Shown one piece after another: positions 1 through 9,603 of a stretch of DNA of 64,000 nucleotides. Both the position numbers and the translations under genes were made by a program. This stretch comes from Streptomyces cynarae (GTDB lineage Bacteria; Actinomycetota; Actinomycetes; Streptomycetales; Streptomycetaceae), in contig NZ_CP106793.1 in assembly GCF_025642135.1 (NCBI RefSeq), positions 1,657,001-1,721,000 on the forward strand, given 5' to 3'. The notes under the pieces were generated by a model. The model searched no databases and was not told the DNA's origin. It worked only from the letters and a program-made list of their open reading frames with translations. How positions within the stretch are numbered: position 1 is the stretch's first letter; the number at the start of each line of letters is the position of its first letter.

Positions 1-1302
1 CGCGAGCTTCACGAGCCTGACACGCTCGGCGCGGTAGTGGCCGACCTGGCGGACGGTGAGCCGCCAGCCCGGCAGCTCGGCACGGTCACCGAGGGCGGGG
101 ATCCGGCCCAGCAGGTCGGCGACCAGTCCGGCCACGGTCTCGTACGGCCCCTCGGGCACATCCAGGCCTATCCGCTTCAGGACGTCGACGCGGCAGCTTC
201 CGTCGGCGTCCCACGCGGGACGCCCGTCCTCGGGCGGCGCCACGGCGAGTTCCGGCAGGCCGAGGCCGTCGTGCTCGTCGCGCACCTCGCCGACCAGTTC
301 CTCGACGATGTCCTCCAGCGTGACGACGCCGGCCGTGCCGCCGTACTCGTCCACGACCACGGCGATGGGCTGCTGGCTGCGCAGCAGCTCCAGGAGGGGC
401 TGCACGGGCAGCGTCTCCGGGACCAGCAGGGGGGCCTGCGCGATCCGGGTGACGGGGGTGCGCAACCGTTCGTGGGAGGGCACCGCGAGGGCGTCCTTGA
501 GGTGCACCATGCCGACGATTTCGTCGATCTTGTCGTGGTAGACGGGGAAGCGGGACAGGCCGGTGGCCCGGGTCAGGTTGACCACGTCCTGCGCGGTGGC
601 CGAGGACTGCAGCGCGCTCACCCGCACTCGCGGGGTCATCACGTGCTGGGCGGTCAGCTCCCCCAGGGAGAGCGTGCGGACGAAGAGGTCGGCCGTGTCC
701 TGTTCCAGCGCGCCGGCCCGCGCGGAGTGGCGGGCGAGCGACACCAGCTCGCCCGGGGTGCGGGCGGAGGCCAGCTCCTCGGCGGGTTCCACGCCCAGGG
801 CCCGCACCAGGCGGTTCGCGACCGCGTTCAGCGCCGCGATCACCGGCCGGAACAGCCGGGAGAACAGGTGCTGGGGGCCCGCGACGAAGCGCGCGACCTG
901 AAGGGGCCGGGAGACCGCCCAGTTCTTGGGGACGAGTTCACCGATCACCATCTGCGCGGCCGAGGCGAGCAGCATGCCGACGACGACCGCGACGCCGCTC
1001 GCCGCGCCCTCGGGAAGCCCGATCAGCGCGAACGGGGCGTGCAGCAGTTCGGCGAGCGCCGGTTCGGCGAGCATGCCGACGACGAGCGAGGTGATGGTGA
1101 TGCCGAGCTGGGTGCCGGAGAGCTGGAAGGACAGCTCCTTGAGCGACTCGACGACCGTACGGGCACGCCGGTCGCCCTCGGCCGCGGCCCGCTCGGCGTC
1201 CGGGCGCTCGACCGTGACGAGCCCGAACTCGGCCGCCACGAAGAAGCCGTTGGCGAGAATCAGCAGGAACGCCGCCCCGAGGAGCAGCAAGGGGATGGTC
1301 AT
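1..1302 (-). CDS. CorC/HlyC (CNNM) family membrane protein, 3' end outside window
   Basis: The family comprises membrane proteins linked to Mg2+/Co2+ efflux and formerly called hemolysins; the true substrate here is not known. The visible 434 residues start with a hydrophobic helix (MTIPLLLLGAAFLL) and further membrane segments to about residue 150 (CNNM domain). A CBS pair follows at roughly 215-340, with the typical DEYGGTAG and VTLEDIVEELVGEV stretches near 317-342, then the start of the CorC C-terminal domain. The ATG at 1302 is preceded by GGAGGCGG. No stop is reached before base 1, so the gene is truncated by the window only. It is separated from the upstream PH-domain gene by tandem hairpins and is probably its own unit. 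Confidence 0.88.
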   Translation of the reverse strand, partial: MTIPLLLLGAAFLLILANGFFVAAEFGLVTVERPDAERAAAEGDRRARTVVESLKELSFQLSGTQLGITITSLVVGMLAEPALAELLHAPFALIGLPEGAASGVAVVVGMLLASAAQMVIGELVPKNWAVSRPLQVARFVAGPQHLFSRLFRPVIAALNAVANRLVRALGVEPAEELASARTPGELVSLARHSARAGALEQDTADLFVRTLSLGELTAQHVMTPRVRVSALQSSATAQDVVNLTRATGLSRFPVYHDKIDEIVGMVHLKDALAVPSHERLRTPVTRIAQAPLLVPETLPVQPLLELLRSQQPIAVVVDEYGGTAGVVTLEDIVEELVGEVRDEHDGLGLPELAVAPPEDGRPAWDADGSCRVDVLKRIGLDVPEGPYETVAGLVADLLGRIPALGDRAELPGWRLTVRQVGHYRAERVRLVKLA

Positions 1303-1421
1303 GATGCCGCCGCCTCCGCGTTCACACGGACACGGTCCGCGCTATGTCGGCAGGGGGCGGCGCAGGTACTACAGGACGATCCGTCCATCGCCGGAGGGAG
1401 TCACTCCTCGGGTAGCAGGAA

Positions 1422-1473
1422 CCCCTGAGCACCGGGTGGAACCTCAGGGGCGGAGGCGCCACGTAAGCGCCTC
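1422..1473 (-). terminator. two tandem hairpins after the PH-domain gene
   Basis: CCCCTGAG (1422-1429) pairs with CTCAGGGG (1443-1450), and GAGGCGC (1453-1459) pairs with GCGCCTC (1467-1473). They lie in the 225-bp gap between two minus-strand genes and probably end the long rib-his transcript. No U tract is present, as is usual in streptomycetes. Confidence 0.5.
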
Positions 1474-1527
1474 TGCCACCAGATTAATCAAGACTGCGCC
1501 CTGTGCGGCAGGGTGGACGTCCCCGAG

Positions 1528-1983
1528 TCAGCCCTGATGTCGTTCGGGAGCGGCCGTGGAGCGGGCCTCGGCGAGCGCCCGGAGGGTGCGTGCGTCGTCG
1601 ATGGCGCGTTTCTTGGCGATGCCCGGCTGGATGCCGAGGGCGGGCAGGCTGGTGCCGTCGCTGAGGTTCAGGAACACCCAGGGGTCGCCGGGACGCAGGT
1701 TGACCTGGACGATCTCCGCCCAGTCCAGTCGGCGCCGGCTTGCGATGTTGACGACGGTGACCCCGCTGTCGTCGGCGACGACCTTGGGCCGGGCGAGCAG
1801 GAGCAGCACTGCGAAGAGAAGGGCCGCCGTGAGGATGAAGCTGAGGCGTTCCCCGGTGGTGAGCTGGTCCAGCAGCAGCGCGACCGTGGTGATCACCACG
1901 AGTATCGCGACGCCGGCGGTCAGCAGCACGGCGCGGGTGCGGCCCGGCCGGAAGGTGACGGGAAGGGTGGGCAGGTCCGACAT
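1528..1983 (-). CDS. small membrane protein with PH-like domain
   Basis: 151 residues. The first 65 hold two hydrophobic segments (about 18-38 and 48-66), followed by a soluble part of about 80 residues resembling bacterial PH domains (ITLxxxRRRLDWAEI-like segment, then WVFLNL). The function is unknown; such proteins are common in actinobacteria. The start lies 14 nt after the hisG stop, so the gene is most likely the last in the rib-his transcription unit. Nothing in the sequence links it to histidine or riboflavin synthesis. Confidence 0.75.
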   Translation of the reverse strand: MSDLPTLPVTFRPGRTRAVLLTAGVAILVVITTVALLLDQLTTGERLSFILTAALLFAVLLLLARPKVVADDSGVTVVNIASRRRLDWAEIVQVNLRPGDPWVFLNLSDGTSLPALGIQPGIAKKRAIDDARTLRALAEARSTAAPERHQG

Positions 1984-1997
1984 CGGTGCGCGGTTCC

Positions 1998-2846
1998 TCA
2001 GAGGCGGCAGGCGTGGATGGCCGTGGTGAGGATGGCCCGGGCGCCGATGTCGTACAGGTCGTCCATGATCCGCTGGGCCTCCTTGGCCGGGACCATGGCC
2101 CGCACGGCGACCCAGCCCTCGTTGTGCAGCGGCGAGACGGTCGGGGACTCCAGGCCCGGGGTGAGGGCGACGGCCTTCTCGAGCTGCTCGACGCGGCAGT
2201 CGTAGTCCATCATCACGTAGGTCCGGGCCACCAGGACGCCCTGGAGGCGGCGCAGGAACTGCTGGACCTTGGTCTCTTCGGCGTCGGCGCCCGTGCGGCG
2301 GATGACGATCGCCTCGGACTTCATGATGGGCTCGCCGATGACCTCCAGGCCGGCGTTGCGCAGCGAGGTGCCGGTCTCGACGACGTCCGCGATGACCTCG
2401 GCGACGCCGAGCTGGATGGCGGTCTCCACCGCGCCGTCCAGGTGGACGACGGCGGCGTCGATGCCGTTGTCCGCGAGGTGCTTGGCGACGATGCCCTCGT
2501 AGGAGGTGGCGATCGTCATGCCGCTCAGGTCCTCCACGCCGTTCGCCGTGCCGGGCTTGGTGGCGAAGCGGAAGGTGGAGCGGGCGAAGCCGAGCGGGAG
2601 GATCTCCTCGGCGTTGGCGCCGGAGTCGATGAGCAGGTCACGGCCGGTGATGCCGATGTCGAGGCGGCCGGAGGAGACGTAGATCGCGATGTCGCGGGGG
2701 CGGAGGTAGAAGAACTCGACCTCGTTCTCCGGGTCGACGATCCTCAGCTCCTTGGACTCCCGGCGCTGCTGGTAGCCGGCCTCATGCAGCATCTCCGCCG
2801 CAGGGCCGGACAGTGAACCCTTGTTGGGGACGGCGATGCGCAGCAT
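1998..2846 (-). CDS. hisG: ATP phosphoribosyltransferase, long form
   Basis: This cytoplasmic enzyme condenses ATP with PRPP, the first step of histidine synthesis. At 282 residues it has the length of the HisG-long form: a two-lobed catalytic domain (MLRIAVPNKGSLSGPA start, LDIGITGRDLL near 65, a PRPP-binding loop containing TSYEGIVAK) and a C-terminal ACT-like domain (about 205-282) through which histidine inhibits the family. It therefore needs no HisZ. hisE lies 55 nt upstream on the same strand, placing steps 1 and 2 of the pathway together; the other his genes are not in this window. Confidence 0.96.
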   Translation of the reverse strand: MLRIAVPNKGSLSGPAAEMLHEAGYQQRRESKELRIVDPENEVEFFYLRPRDIAIYVSSGRLDIGITGRDLLIDSGANAEEILPLGFARSTFRFATKPGTANGVEDLSGMTIATSYEGIVAKHLADNGIDAAVVHLDGAVETAIQLGVAEVIADVVETGTSLRNAGLEVIGEPIMKSEAIVIRRTGADAEETKVQQFLRRLQGVLVARTYVMMDYDCRVEQLEKAVALTPGLESPTVSPLHNEGWVAVRAMVPAKEAQRIMDDLYDIGARAILTTAIHACRL

Positions 2847-2901
2847 GAGGTCGGCTTCCTTCGTTCGTGCGTATGGGTTGTACGGGTATTCGGTTTACGG
2901 C

Positions 2902-3174
2902 TCAGAGGTGGGCGTAGACGTCGTCCAGGGAGATCCCGCGCGCCACCATCATCACCTGGACGTGGTACAGCAGCTGGGAGATCTCCTCGGCGGCCGCCTC
3001 CTTGCCCTCGTACTCGGCGGCCATCCAGACCTCGGCGGCCTCTTCGACGACCTTCTTGCCGATGGCATGGACACCCTTGCCGACCAGCTCGGCGGTGCGG
3101 GAAGTGGCGGGATCGCCGTGGGCGGCCTTGTGCTGGAGCTCGGTGAAGAGCTCCTCGAACGTCTTCTTGGACAT
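2902..3174 (-). CDS. hisE: phosphoribosyl-ATP pyrophosphatase
   Basis: HisE hydrolyses PR-ATP to PR-AMP and pyrophosphate, the second histidine step. The 90-residue all-alpha MazG-like protein has the metal-binding pattern [13 protein letters not shown] (about 40-52) and the C-terminal LLYHVQVMM helix. It is a stand-alone HisE, not the HisIE fusion of enterobacteria. It sits 34 nt after ribH and 55 nt before hisG, so it links the riboflavin and histidine blocks. Confidence 0.95.
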   Translation of the reverse strand: MSKKTFEELFTELQHKAAHGDPATSRTAELVGKGVHAIGKKVVEEAAEVWMAAEYEGKEAAAEEISQLLYHVQVMMVARGISLDDVYAHL

Positions 3175-3208
3175 GGTGGTCCTAACCCTACGCGCTGAGG
3201 GCCGTACC

Positions 3209-3694
3209 TCAGTGCCAGGGTTCAGATACTGAGCGGAGCGTGGCGGCCGTCGCCACCGCCGCCGTCACCGCCTCGTGCCCCTTGTCCTCGTTGGAACCCT
3301 CGAGGCCCGCGCGGTCCAGGGCCTGCTCCTCCGTGTCGCACGTCAGCACCCCGAAGCCGACGGGGACGCCGGTCTCGACGGAGACCTGGGTCAGGCCCTG
3401 GGTGACGCCCTGGCACACGTAGTCGAAGTGGGGGGTGCCGCCGCGGATGACGACGCCGAGGGCGACGATCGCGTCATATCCGCGGCCCGCGAGGACCTTC
3501 GCCGCGACCGGCAGCTCGAAGCTGCCGGGGACCCTGAGCAGGGTCGGCTCGTCGATCCCCAGCTCCCGCAGGGCGCGCAGGGCGCCGTCGACCAGACCGT
3601 CCATCACCTTGTCGTGCCACTGTGCCGCGATGACGCCGACCCGCAGGTCGCTCACGTTGCGTACGGACAGTTCCGGTGCACCCTTGCCGCTCAC
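3209..3694 (-). CDS. ribH: 6,7-dimethyl-8-ribityllumazine synthase
   Basis: RibH condenses 5-amino-6-ribitylaminouracil with 3,4-dihydroxybutanone 4-phosphate, the penultimate riboflavin step. The GTG at 3694 gives 161 residues, the normal family size; the open frame continues upstream but would run into ribBA. Family motifs are [10 protein letters not shown] (about 56-65) and [14 protein letters not shown] (about 80-93), the latter with the catalytic histidine. It is the last rib gene, 19 nt after ribBA. Confidence 0.95.
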   Translation of the reverse strand: MSGKGAPELSVRNVSDLRVGVIAAQWHDKVMDGLVDGALRALRELGIDEPTLLRVPGSFELPVAAKVLAGRGYDAIVALGVVIRGGTPHFDYVCQGVTQGLTQVSVETGVPVGFGVLTCDTEEQALDRAGLEGSNEDKGHEAVTAAVATAATLRSVSEPWH

Positions 3695-3713
3695 GTCTCT
3701 CCTCAGTGCTCTG

Positions 3714-5006
3714 TTACTGGTTGCCGCAGGCGGACACGGCGGTCGTGTCCAGCCAGGGCAGGTCGTGCCCCATCCGGTCCCGCTTGGTGCGCAGGTAGCG
3801 GAGGTTGTGTTCACCCGCCTGGACGGGCATCGGTTCCCGGGCGGTGACGTCGAGGCCGTAACGCAGCAGGGCGTCGGTCTTCTCCGGGTTGTTGGTCATC
3901 AGGCGCACGCTGCTCACGCCGAGGTCCTTCAGGATCTGGGCGCCGGCTGCGTAGTCCCGGGCGTCGGCGGGCAGGCCCAGCTCCAGGTTGGCGTCCAGGG
4001 TGTCACGGCCGCGCTCCTGGAGTTCGTACGCGCGCAGCTTGGACATCAGTCCGATACCGCGTCCCTCGTGGCCGCGCAGGTAGACGACCACGCCCCGGCC
4101 CTCGGCCTGGATGCGCCGCAGGGACGCCTCCAGCTGGGGGCCGCAGTCGCAGCGGGCGGAGCCGAAGACGTCGCCGGTCAGGCACTCGGAGTGGACGCGG
4201 ACCAGAACGTCCTCACCGTCGCCGATCTCGCCGTGGACGAGGGCGACGTGCTCGACGCCGTCGACGGTGGACCGGTAGCCGTACGCCGTGAAGGTGCCGT
4301 GGGCGGTGGGCAGCCGGACCTCGGCCTCGCGGCGGACGGTCGGTTCGTCCGAGGTGCGGCGGTAGGCGATCAGGTCCTCGATGGAGATGATCGTCAGACC
4401 GTGCTTGCGGGCGAACGGGATCAGCTCGGGCAGCCGCAGCATGTGGCCGTCCTCGCCGGCGATCTCCACGATGGCGCCGGCCGGGCGCAGTCCCGCGAGC
4501 CGGGCGAGGTCGACGGCGGCCTCGGTGTGGCCGTTGCGGACCAGGACGCCGCCGGACTTGGCGCGCAGCGGGAAGACATGGCCGGGCCGCACGAAGTCCG
4601 AGGGCTCAGCCGTGCCGCTCGCCAGCAGCTGGAGCGTGGCGGCGCGGTCGGAGGCGGAGATACCGGTGGTCACGCCGTGGGCGGCGGAGGCGTCGACGGA
4701 GACCGTGAAGGCGGTCTTCATCGACTCGTTGTTCTCGTCGACCATCTGGGGGAGCCCGAGCCGGTCCAGCTCCTCGCCCTCCATGGGGGCGCAGATCAGG
4801 CCGCGGCACTCGCTCATCATGAAGGCGACGATCTCGGGGGTGACCTTCTCGGCGGCGATCACGAGGTCGCCCTCGTTCTCGCGGTCCTCGTCGTCGACGA
4901 CCACGACCGGGCGGCCGGCCGCGATGTCGGCCACGGCCTGCTCGACCGGGTCGAGCGCGAAGTCCTCGATGGTGTCCGTGCTGTAGAGAATCGGCGCCGT
5001 GCTCAT
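3714..5006 (-). CDS. ribBA: bifunctional 3,4-DHBP synthase / GTP cyclohydrolase II
   Basis: The N-terminal RibB half (about 20-215) converts ribulose 5-phosphate to 3,4-dihydroxy-2-butanone 4-phosphate and carries the acidic loop [10 protein letters not shown]. The C-terminal RibA half (about 225-425) opens the GTP ring and carries the zinc cysteines in [14 protein letters not shown] (about 274-287), plus RGHEGRGIG. Both active sites look intact, so one protein feeds both branches of riboflavin synthesis. The ATG at 5006 overlaps the ribM stop by 4 nt and gives 430 residues; a longer upstream frame is the shadow of ribM. Confidence 0.95.
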   Translation of the reverse strand: MSTAPILYSTDTIEDFALDPVEQAVADIAAGRPVVVVDDEDRENEGDLVIAAEKVTPEIVAFMMSECRGLICAPMEGEELDRLGLPQMVDENNESMKTAFTVSVDASAAHGVTTGISASDRAATLQLLASGTAEPSDFVRPGHVFPLRAKSGGVLVRNGHTEAAVDLARLAGLRPAGAIVEIAGEDGHMLRLPELIPFARKHGLTIISIEDLIAYRRTSDEPTVRREAEVRLPTAHGTFTAYGYRSTVDGVEHVALVHGEIGDGEDVLVRVHSECLTGDVFGSARCDCGPQLEASLRRIQAEGRGVVVYLRGHEGRGIGLMSKLRAYELQERGRDTLDANLELGLPADARDYAAGAQILKDLGVSSVRLMTNNPEKTDALLRYGLDVTAREPMPVQAGEHNLRYLRTKRDRMGHDLPWLDTTAVSACGNQ

Positions 5007-5647
5007 ACGGCGGCTCCTTCCAGGACGGGCCGCGCGGCCCTGCGGGAGCGCAGCCACCAGTCGCGCATGCCCCACAGGACGAGTGCGCCGTAGATGACGT
5101 AGACGAATCCGGAGAAGGCGAAGCCGTTGGCGAAGTTGAGCGGGACGCCGACGGCGTCGACGAGCAGCCACGCGAACCAGAACTCGACCATGCCGCGTGC
5201 CTGGGCGTACATGGCGACGATCGTGCCGACGAAGATGTACGCGTCCGGCCACGGGTCCCACGACAGTGCCGGGTACGCGGTGAACAGGCCGGCCACGGCG
5301 AGGGTGCCCACGGCCGCGGCGCCGACGAGGATGCCGCGTTCCCGCCAGGTGGCGAAGCGCGGTGCGATGTGGCCGTCCTCCGCCTGGCCCTTGCCGCGGT
5401 TCCACTGCCACCAGCCGTAGACGGCGACGACCATGACGACGACCTGCTTGCCGGCGCTGCCGGAGAGGTGGGCCGTGGCGAAGGCGGCGAAGAGAATCAG
5501 GCCGGACAGGAACTGCACCGGCCAGCTCCATATGGAGCGCCGCCAGCCGAAGGCGAGGCCGAGCAGACCGATCACGTTGCCGATCATGTCCGACCACTTG
5601 ATGTGCTGGCCGAGGAGCGCGAAGGCCTCGGAGTTCAGCCAGTTCAC
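5003..5647 (-). CDS. ribM: PnuC-family riboflavin transporter (RibM/PnuX type)
   Basis: 214 residues with about seven hydrophobic segments and the PnuC-family W-x-W character ([23 protein letters not shown]). Most PnuC proteins import nicotinamide riboside, but in actinobacteria the homologue encoded inside rib operons (PnuX in Corynebacterium, RibM in S. davawensis) imports riboflavin. The position between ribE and ribBA, behind an FMN riboswitch, supports that role here. ATGA overlaps join it to both neighbours, so it is translationally coupled. The substrate is inferred from context rather than from residues. Confidence 0.88.
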   Translation of the reverse strand: MNWLNSEAFALLGQHIKWSDMIGNVIGLLGLAFGWRRSIWSWPVQFLSGLILFAAFATAHLSGSAGKQVVVMVVAVYGWWQWNRGKGQAEDGHIAPRFATWRERGILVGAAAVGTLAVAGLFTAYPALSWDPWPDAYIFVGTIVAMYAQARGMVEFWFAWLLVDAVGVPLNFANGFAFSGFVYVIYGALVLWGMRDWWLRSRRAARPVLEGAAV

Positions 5648-6246
5648 TTGGTGGCCCCCTGACCGGCCAGGAGGCTCTCGACGTACTTGGCGATGATGTC
5701 GACCTCGAGGTTGACCGGGTCGCCGGGCTGCTTGAGGCCGAGAGTGGTCAGCGCGAGGGTGGTGGGGATGAGGCTCACGGAGAAGTGGTCGCCTCCGGCC
5801 TCAACGACCGTGAGGCTGATGCCGTCCACCGTGATGGAGCCCTTCTCCACGACGTAGCGGGACAGGTCCGCCGGGAGCGAGATCTTCACGATCTCCCAGT
5901 GCTCGGAGGGCCGGCGCTCCAGGACCGTGCCGGTGCCGTCCACATGGCCCTGCACGATGTGGCCACCGAGACGGGTGCCGACGGCGGTGGGGCGTTCGAG
6001 GTTGACTCGGGAGCCGACCATGAGGGCGCCGAGGCTGGAGCGGTTCAGGGTCTCCGCCATGACGTCGGCGGTGAACTCGTCGCCCTCGTGCTCCACGACG
6101 GTGAGACAGACGCCGTTGACCGCGATGGAGTCGCCATGACGGGCGCCTTCGGTGACGACGGGTCCACGGAGCCGGAAGCGGGAGGAGTCGCCGAGATTCT
6201 CGACGGCGGTGACCTCACCCAGCTCTTCGACGATTCCGGTGAACAC
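5644..6246 (-). CDS. ribE: riboflavin synthase alpha subunit
   Basis: The enzyme dismutates two molecules of 6,7-dimethyl-8-ribityllumazine to riboflavin. The GTG at 6246 gives 200 residues beginning with the family signature [10 protein letters not shown] and is preceded by AGGAGGA. Two lumazine-binding repeats are visible (about 1-97 and 98-195; [14 protein letters not shown] and [13 protein letters not shown] are the paired motifs). It is the first gene of the operon; its start lies about 145 nt below the end of the FMN riboswitch. The longer open frame upstream runs through the riboswitch and is not coding. Confidence 0.95.
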   Translation of the reverse strand: MFTGIVEELGEVTAVENLGDSSRFRLRGPVVTEGARHGDSIAVNGVCLTVVEHEGDEFTADVMAETLNRSSLGALMVGSRVNLERPTAVGTRLGGHIVQGHVDGTGTVLERRPSEHWEIVKISLPADLSRYVVEKGSITVDGISLTVVEAGGDHFSVSLIPTTLALTTLGLKQPGDPVNLEVDIIAKYVESLLAGQGATK

Positions 6247-6391
6247 TTCCCGGGTCCTCCTGCCTCGATGGGGCACGGACTCCGGGGCCTGTCGATGACG
6301 ACAGCAGACACGAGCGAGGACACCGGGGGCGACGCCGGACGGGCCTCGTCCGCATGGACGAGCCGAGACGGCGGCGCGCACGAATGCCCGC

Positions 6392-6527
6392 CCGCCGCGC
6401 ACTGCCTCCCATCCGGACTTTAACCGTCGGTCCAGGAATTCCACCTGGTCAACCGGCCGCTGGAAGCGACCGGGTCGCGGACTGTAACCGCCGGTTCGGA
6501 CTTTCACCGACCCCGGAGTGCGCTGCT
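6392..6527 (-). ncRNA. FMN riboswitch (RFN element) in the rib leader
   Basis: Read on the minus strand, the segment contains the conserved RFN blocks in order: GTCGGTGAAAGTCCGAACC, GGCGGTTACAGTCCGCGACC, GACGGTTAAAGTCCGGATGG and GGAGGCAGTGCGC. GCGCACT (about 6517-6523) pairs with AGTGCGC (about 6396-6402) to close the P1 stem. FMN binding should lower expression of ribE-ribM-ribBA-ribH. No clear U-rich terminator follows, so control by sequestering the ribE start region seems likelier than transcription termination; that part is inference. Confidence 0.95.
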
Positions 6528-6688
6528 TCTGGTACAGCCTCAGTGTGCCACGACTGATCGATGGCCAACCGGGTGAACTTGCTGTGGGGTGCCTCACAGG
6601 TTCACATGCTGGACATATTCGACGGCGGGCGCCTGCCCGCCCTCGCCGCCACCACAGCAACACGCGCTCCACGAGAGCCACTTGAGAT

Positions 6689-6730
6689 TGGTCCATACCT
6701 ATTGACCGGGTGATCCACCCCGCCTAGGGT
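6689..6730 (+). promoter_or_regulatory. chitinase-type promoter with DasR-like site, no gene behind it
   Basis: TTGACC (6702-6707) and TAGGGT (6725-6730) are separated by 17 bp and make a good streptomycete -35/-10 pair reading rightward. TGGTCCATACCT (6689-6700), directly before the -35, matches 10 of 12 positions of the TGGTCTAGACCA-type element bound by DasR in chitinase promoters. Downstream on the plus strand lies only the antisense of the ROK gene. The rest of 6528-6885 holds no recognisable gene. Confidence 0.55.
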
Positions 6731-6885
6731 CGGCGCTCGCGGCGCGGTGCGCCGCCCTCGAACGGCCCGGCGGCGGTGACGAAGGCCCTTGCCCGCCGCC
6801 GGGCCTGCGGACGGCATGACCACAGCGGTACGGCCGCCTGCCGCAGTGCGGGCTCCTGTCGCGGTCCTGGCGCAGTGCGGACGCC

Positions 6886-8117
6886 CTATCGCTCAGGCGG
6901 CGTGAAGAGCTCGTCCTGGGCTCCGTCCCGTGCCGTCAGCAGTGCTCCCCGCAGGACCGCGCCGCCGCCCAGGGTGCTCGCGCGCACCTCGGTGGCCAGC
7001 GGTGACACACGGACCAGACGCTCCGCGACCCGCGCGGCGAGGACGTCCCCGCCCGCCTGCCCGACCTCGCCCCCGAGCACGACACAGCCGGGGTCGAGGA
7101 CGGCGGCGACGGAGGCGGCGCCGATGGCGAGCCGGTCGGCGAGGGCGTCGAGGAAACGGCCGGCCCGTCCCGCCGGGGACACCTCCGTCACCCCACTGCC
7201 GCCGCCCGCCTCCACCCCGGCGACCGCCGCGACCGCCCCCGCACCAGGGCCGCCGCCGCCAGTTCTCGCGTCGCCCGCCCCGCCGACAAACCGTGCTCTC
7301 CCGCCAGTTCCACGATCGCCGCCGCCCCCGCCAGGGAGTGGAATCCACCCTCGCAGTCCGTCGCCGACGGCAGGGTGGCGGTGCCCGGGACCGGCAGGAA
7401 GCCGATCTCGCCCGTGCCGCCCGAGGCGCCGCGGCGCAGCGCGCCGTCCAGGACCACCGCCGCGCCCGTGCCATGGCCCAGCCACAGCAGGACGAACGTG
7501 TCGCGGTCCCGCGCCACCCCCTCGCGCTGCTCGGCCAGCGCCGCGAGGTTGGTCTCGTTCTCGACGATCACCCGGGCGGGCAGCCGCTCCTGGAGCGCGG
7601 CGACCAGGCGGCGGTGCCACTCCGGCAGCCCGGCGGAGTCACGGAGTTCACCGGTGGCGGGGTCGATGAGACCGGGCGCCCCGATCCCGACCGTGTGCAG
7701 CCTGTCGGCACCGGCCTCCTTCGCGGCACGCTCCACCAACAGCACCGCCTGCTCGACCGCCGGCCCGGTGCCGGTGTCGCCGCCGATCGGCGCGGAGGCC
7801 TCCGCGAGCACCCCGCCCAGCAGATCCGACACCAGCACGGAAACGCTCTCGGTGCGCACGTCCAGGGCGGCGAGGTGGGCCCGGTCGGCGACGATCCCGT
7901 ACACCCGCGCGTTCGGACCGCGTCGCTGCTCGCCCGACTCCCCCACCACCGCGATCAGTCCGGCGGCCGTGAGCCGTTCGACGAGGTCGGCGACCGTGGG
8001 CCGGGACAGTCCGGTCAGCTGTTTCAACTGCCCTGCCGTCAAAGGGCCCTCCTGCTGCAGCAGGCGCAGGGCGAGCCGGTCGTTGATGGCCCGGGCGGTG
8101 CTCGGGGATGCGGGCAT
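6886..8117 (-). pseudogene. ROK-family transcriptional regulator, one frameshift
   Basis: The N-terminal 310 residues (7188-8117) hold a winged HTH (RAINDRLALRLLQQEG to about residue 60) and the start of the ROK sugar-kinase fold (TVGIGAPGLIDPATGEL, GGTGEIGFLPVPG). The rest continues in another frame to a stop at 6886 (FLDALADRLAIGAASV, LDPGCVVLGGEVG). The frames join at a run of five C on the plus strand (7236-7240); one extra base restores a protein of about 410 residues, normal for the family. Three similar losses in priA make a sequence error likely. The ROK cysteine motif CxCGxxGC is absent. It is divergent from an MFS gene that it probably controls. Confidence 0.82.
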
Positions 8118-8175
8118 GCCGGGATCCTTCCAGATCTGCCATAGCGCCGCTCCGGCGCGGCTTCGGGTCCCCTAT

Positions 8176-8198
8176 CTATCAGGCAGGGTTCCTGATAG
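8176..8198. promoter_or_regulatory. inverted repeat between ROK regulator and MFS gene
   Basis: CTATCAGG (8176-8183) and CCTGATAG (8191-8198) form a perfect 8-bp inverted repeat with a 7-nt spacer in the 126-bp divergent intergenic region. The position suggests an operator for the ROK regulator acting on itself and on the MFS gene; the binding protein is inferred. Confidence 0.6.
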
Positions 8199-8243
8199 TT
8201 TACGTCGGCGCGCAGGGAGGACACCGCCGGGAGGGGCCCGAGA

Positions 8244-9527
8244 ATGAGCGAGATGAGCGAAGCGAGCCGACAAGAGGTGAGGCGCGCCCGGTACGCCGTG
8301 GCGGCCGTGTTCGCCGTGCACGGCGCCGTCACCGGCTCGTTCGCCACCCGCGTGCCCTGGATCCAGGACCATGCGCACGTCAGCGCCGGCCAGCTCGGCA
8401 TCGCCCTGGCGTTCCCCGCACTCGGCGCGTCCCTGGCGATGCCGCTCGCGGGCCGGATCAGCCACCGGTTCGGCGCCCGGACGGCGCTGCGCGGACTGCT
8501 CTCCCTGTGGACGCTGTCCCTCGTCCTGCCGTCCCTCTCCCCCGATCTGCTCACCCTGTGCGCGGCCCTGTTCGTGTACGGCGCCTCGGCCGGGATGGCG
8601 GACGTCGCGATGAACGCGCTCGGTGTGGAGGTGGAGAACCGTCTCGGCAGGTCGATCATGTCCGGACTGCACGGCCTGTGGAGCGCCGGCGCACTGATCG
8701 GCTCGGCGGCCGGCACGCTCGCCGCCCACCTCGGCTCGGACGCCCGGCTGCACCACGCCCTGGCCGCCGCGGTGCTGACCGTGCTGGGTCTCGTCGCCTG
8801 CACCTGGGTCCTCGACCTGCAGCCCGCCGAGGACGAGGAGCCGCCGCCCCGGTTCGCGCTGCCGCCCAAGTCGGCGCTGCTCATCGGTGCGGTCGGCTTC
8901 TGCGCGGTGTTCGCGGAGGGCGCCAGCCTGGACTGGTCGGCGGTCTATCTGCGCGACCAGCTGGACAGTTCCGCGGGACTGGCCGCCGCCTGCACCACCG
9001 GTTTCACGCTCACCATGGCACTCGCGCGGATCGCGGGCGACAAGGTGGTCGACCGTTACGGGGCGGTGCGCACCGTCCGGGTGGGCGGTGTCCTCGCCAC
9101 GCTCGGCGGGCTGCTCATCGTCGTCGCCGACCATCCGGCTCTCGCCATGGGCGGCTTCGCGTTGATGGGTCTGGGCATCGCGGTCGTCGTCCCGCTGTGC
9201 TTCGCGGCGGCGGGCCGCAGCGGGCCCAACCCGAGCCAGGCCATCGCGGGCGTGGCCACCATCACGTACACCTCGGGCCTGGTCGCGCCGGGCGCGATCG
9301 GCACTCTGGCCCAGGCCACGAGCCTGGTCGCGTCGTTCGGCCTGGTGACCGTGCTGGCGTGCGGGCTCGCGGGGTTCGCGGGGGTCCTCCGGGCGGGCGA
9401 CCGCAACCGTCCGCAGGGTGCGACGGCCGCCGGTGCCGCACCCTCGGGGCGTGTACCCGCGGCGGAGGAACCGTTCTGTTCCCTGCCCGAGGCTCAGCGC
9501 CCGGGTCCGGACCGCCGAAGCGACTGA
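8244..9527 (+). CDS. MFS transporter
   Basis: 427 residues with about 12 hydrophobic segments, beginning near residue 20 (AVFAVHGAVTGSF), and the first-half MFS pattern RISHRFGARTAL after helix 2. The last 35 residues are hydrophilic. The ATG at 8244 follows GGGAGGGG. Substrate unknown: relatives in this group are often annotated as sugar or drug exporters. Divergent pairing with a ROK regulator, whose family senses sugars, hints at a sugar-related substrate, but the sequence does not show it. Confidence 0.85.
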   Translation: MSEMSEASRQEVRRARYAVAAVFAVHGAVTGSFATRVPWIQDHAHVSAGQLGIALAFPALGASLAMPLAGRISHRFGARTALRGLLSLWTLSLVLPSLSPDLLTLCAALFVYGASAGMADVAMNALGVEVENRLGRSIMSGLHGLWSAGALIGSAAGTLAAHLGSDARLHHALAAAVLTVLGLVACTWVLDLQPAEDEEPPPRFALPPKSALLIGAVGFCAVFAEGASLDWSAVYLRDQLDSSAGLAAACTTGFTLTMALARIAGDKVVDRYGAVRTVRVGGVLATLGGLLIVVADHPALAMGGFALMGLGIAVVVPLCFAAAGRSGPNPSQAIAGVATITYTSGLVAPGAIGTLAQATSLVASFGLVTVLACGLAGFAGVLRAGDRNRPQGATAAGAAPSGRVPAAEEPFCSLPEAQRPGPDRRSD

Positions 9528-9603
9528 GATGCCTGTGTTGACCGGATGCGGATCGGCACCCTGGCGCTGATGCCGGGTCCTGGGGGCTCGGCTGCGAGAC
9601 GGG

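Noticed and set aside
37..1428. 463-codon plus-strand frame at the left end
   Set aside because: Shadow of the CorC-type gene, whose minus-strand protein has clear membrane and CBS motifs.
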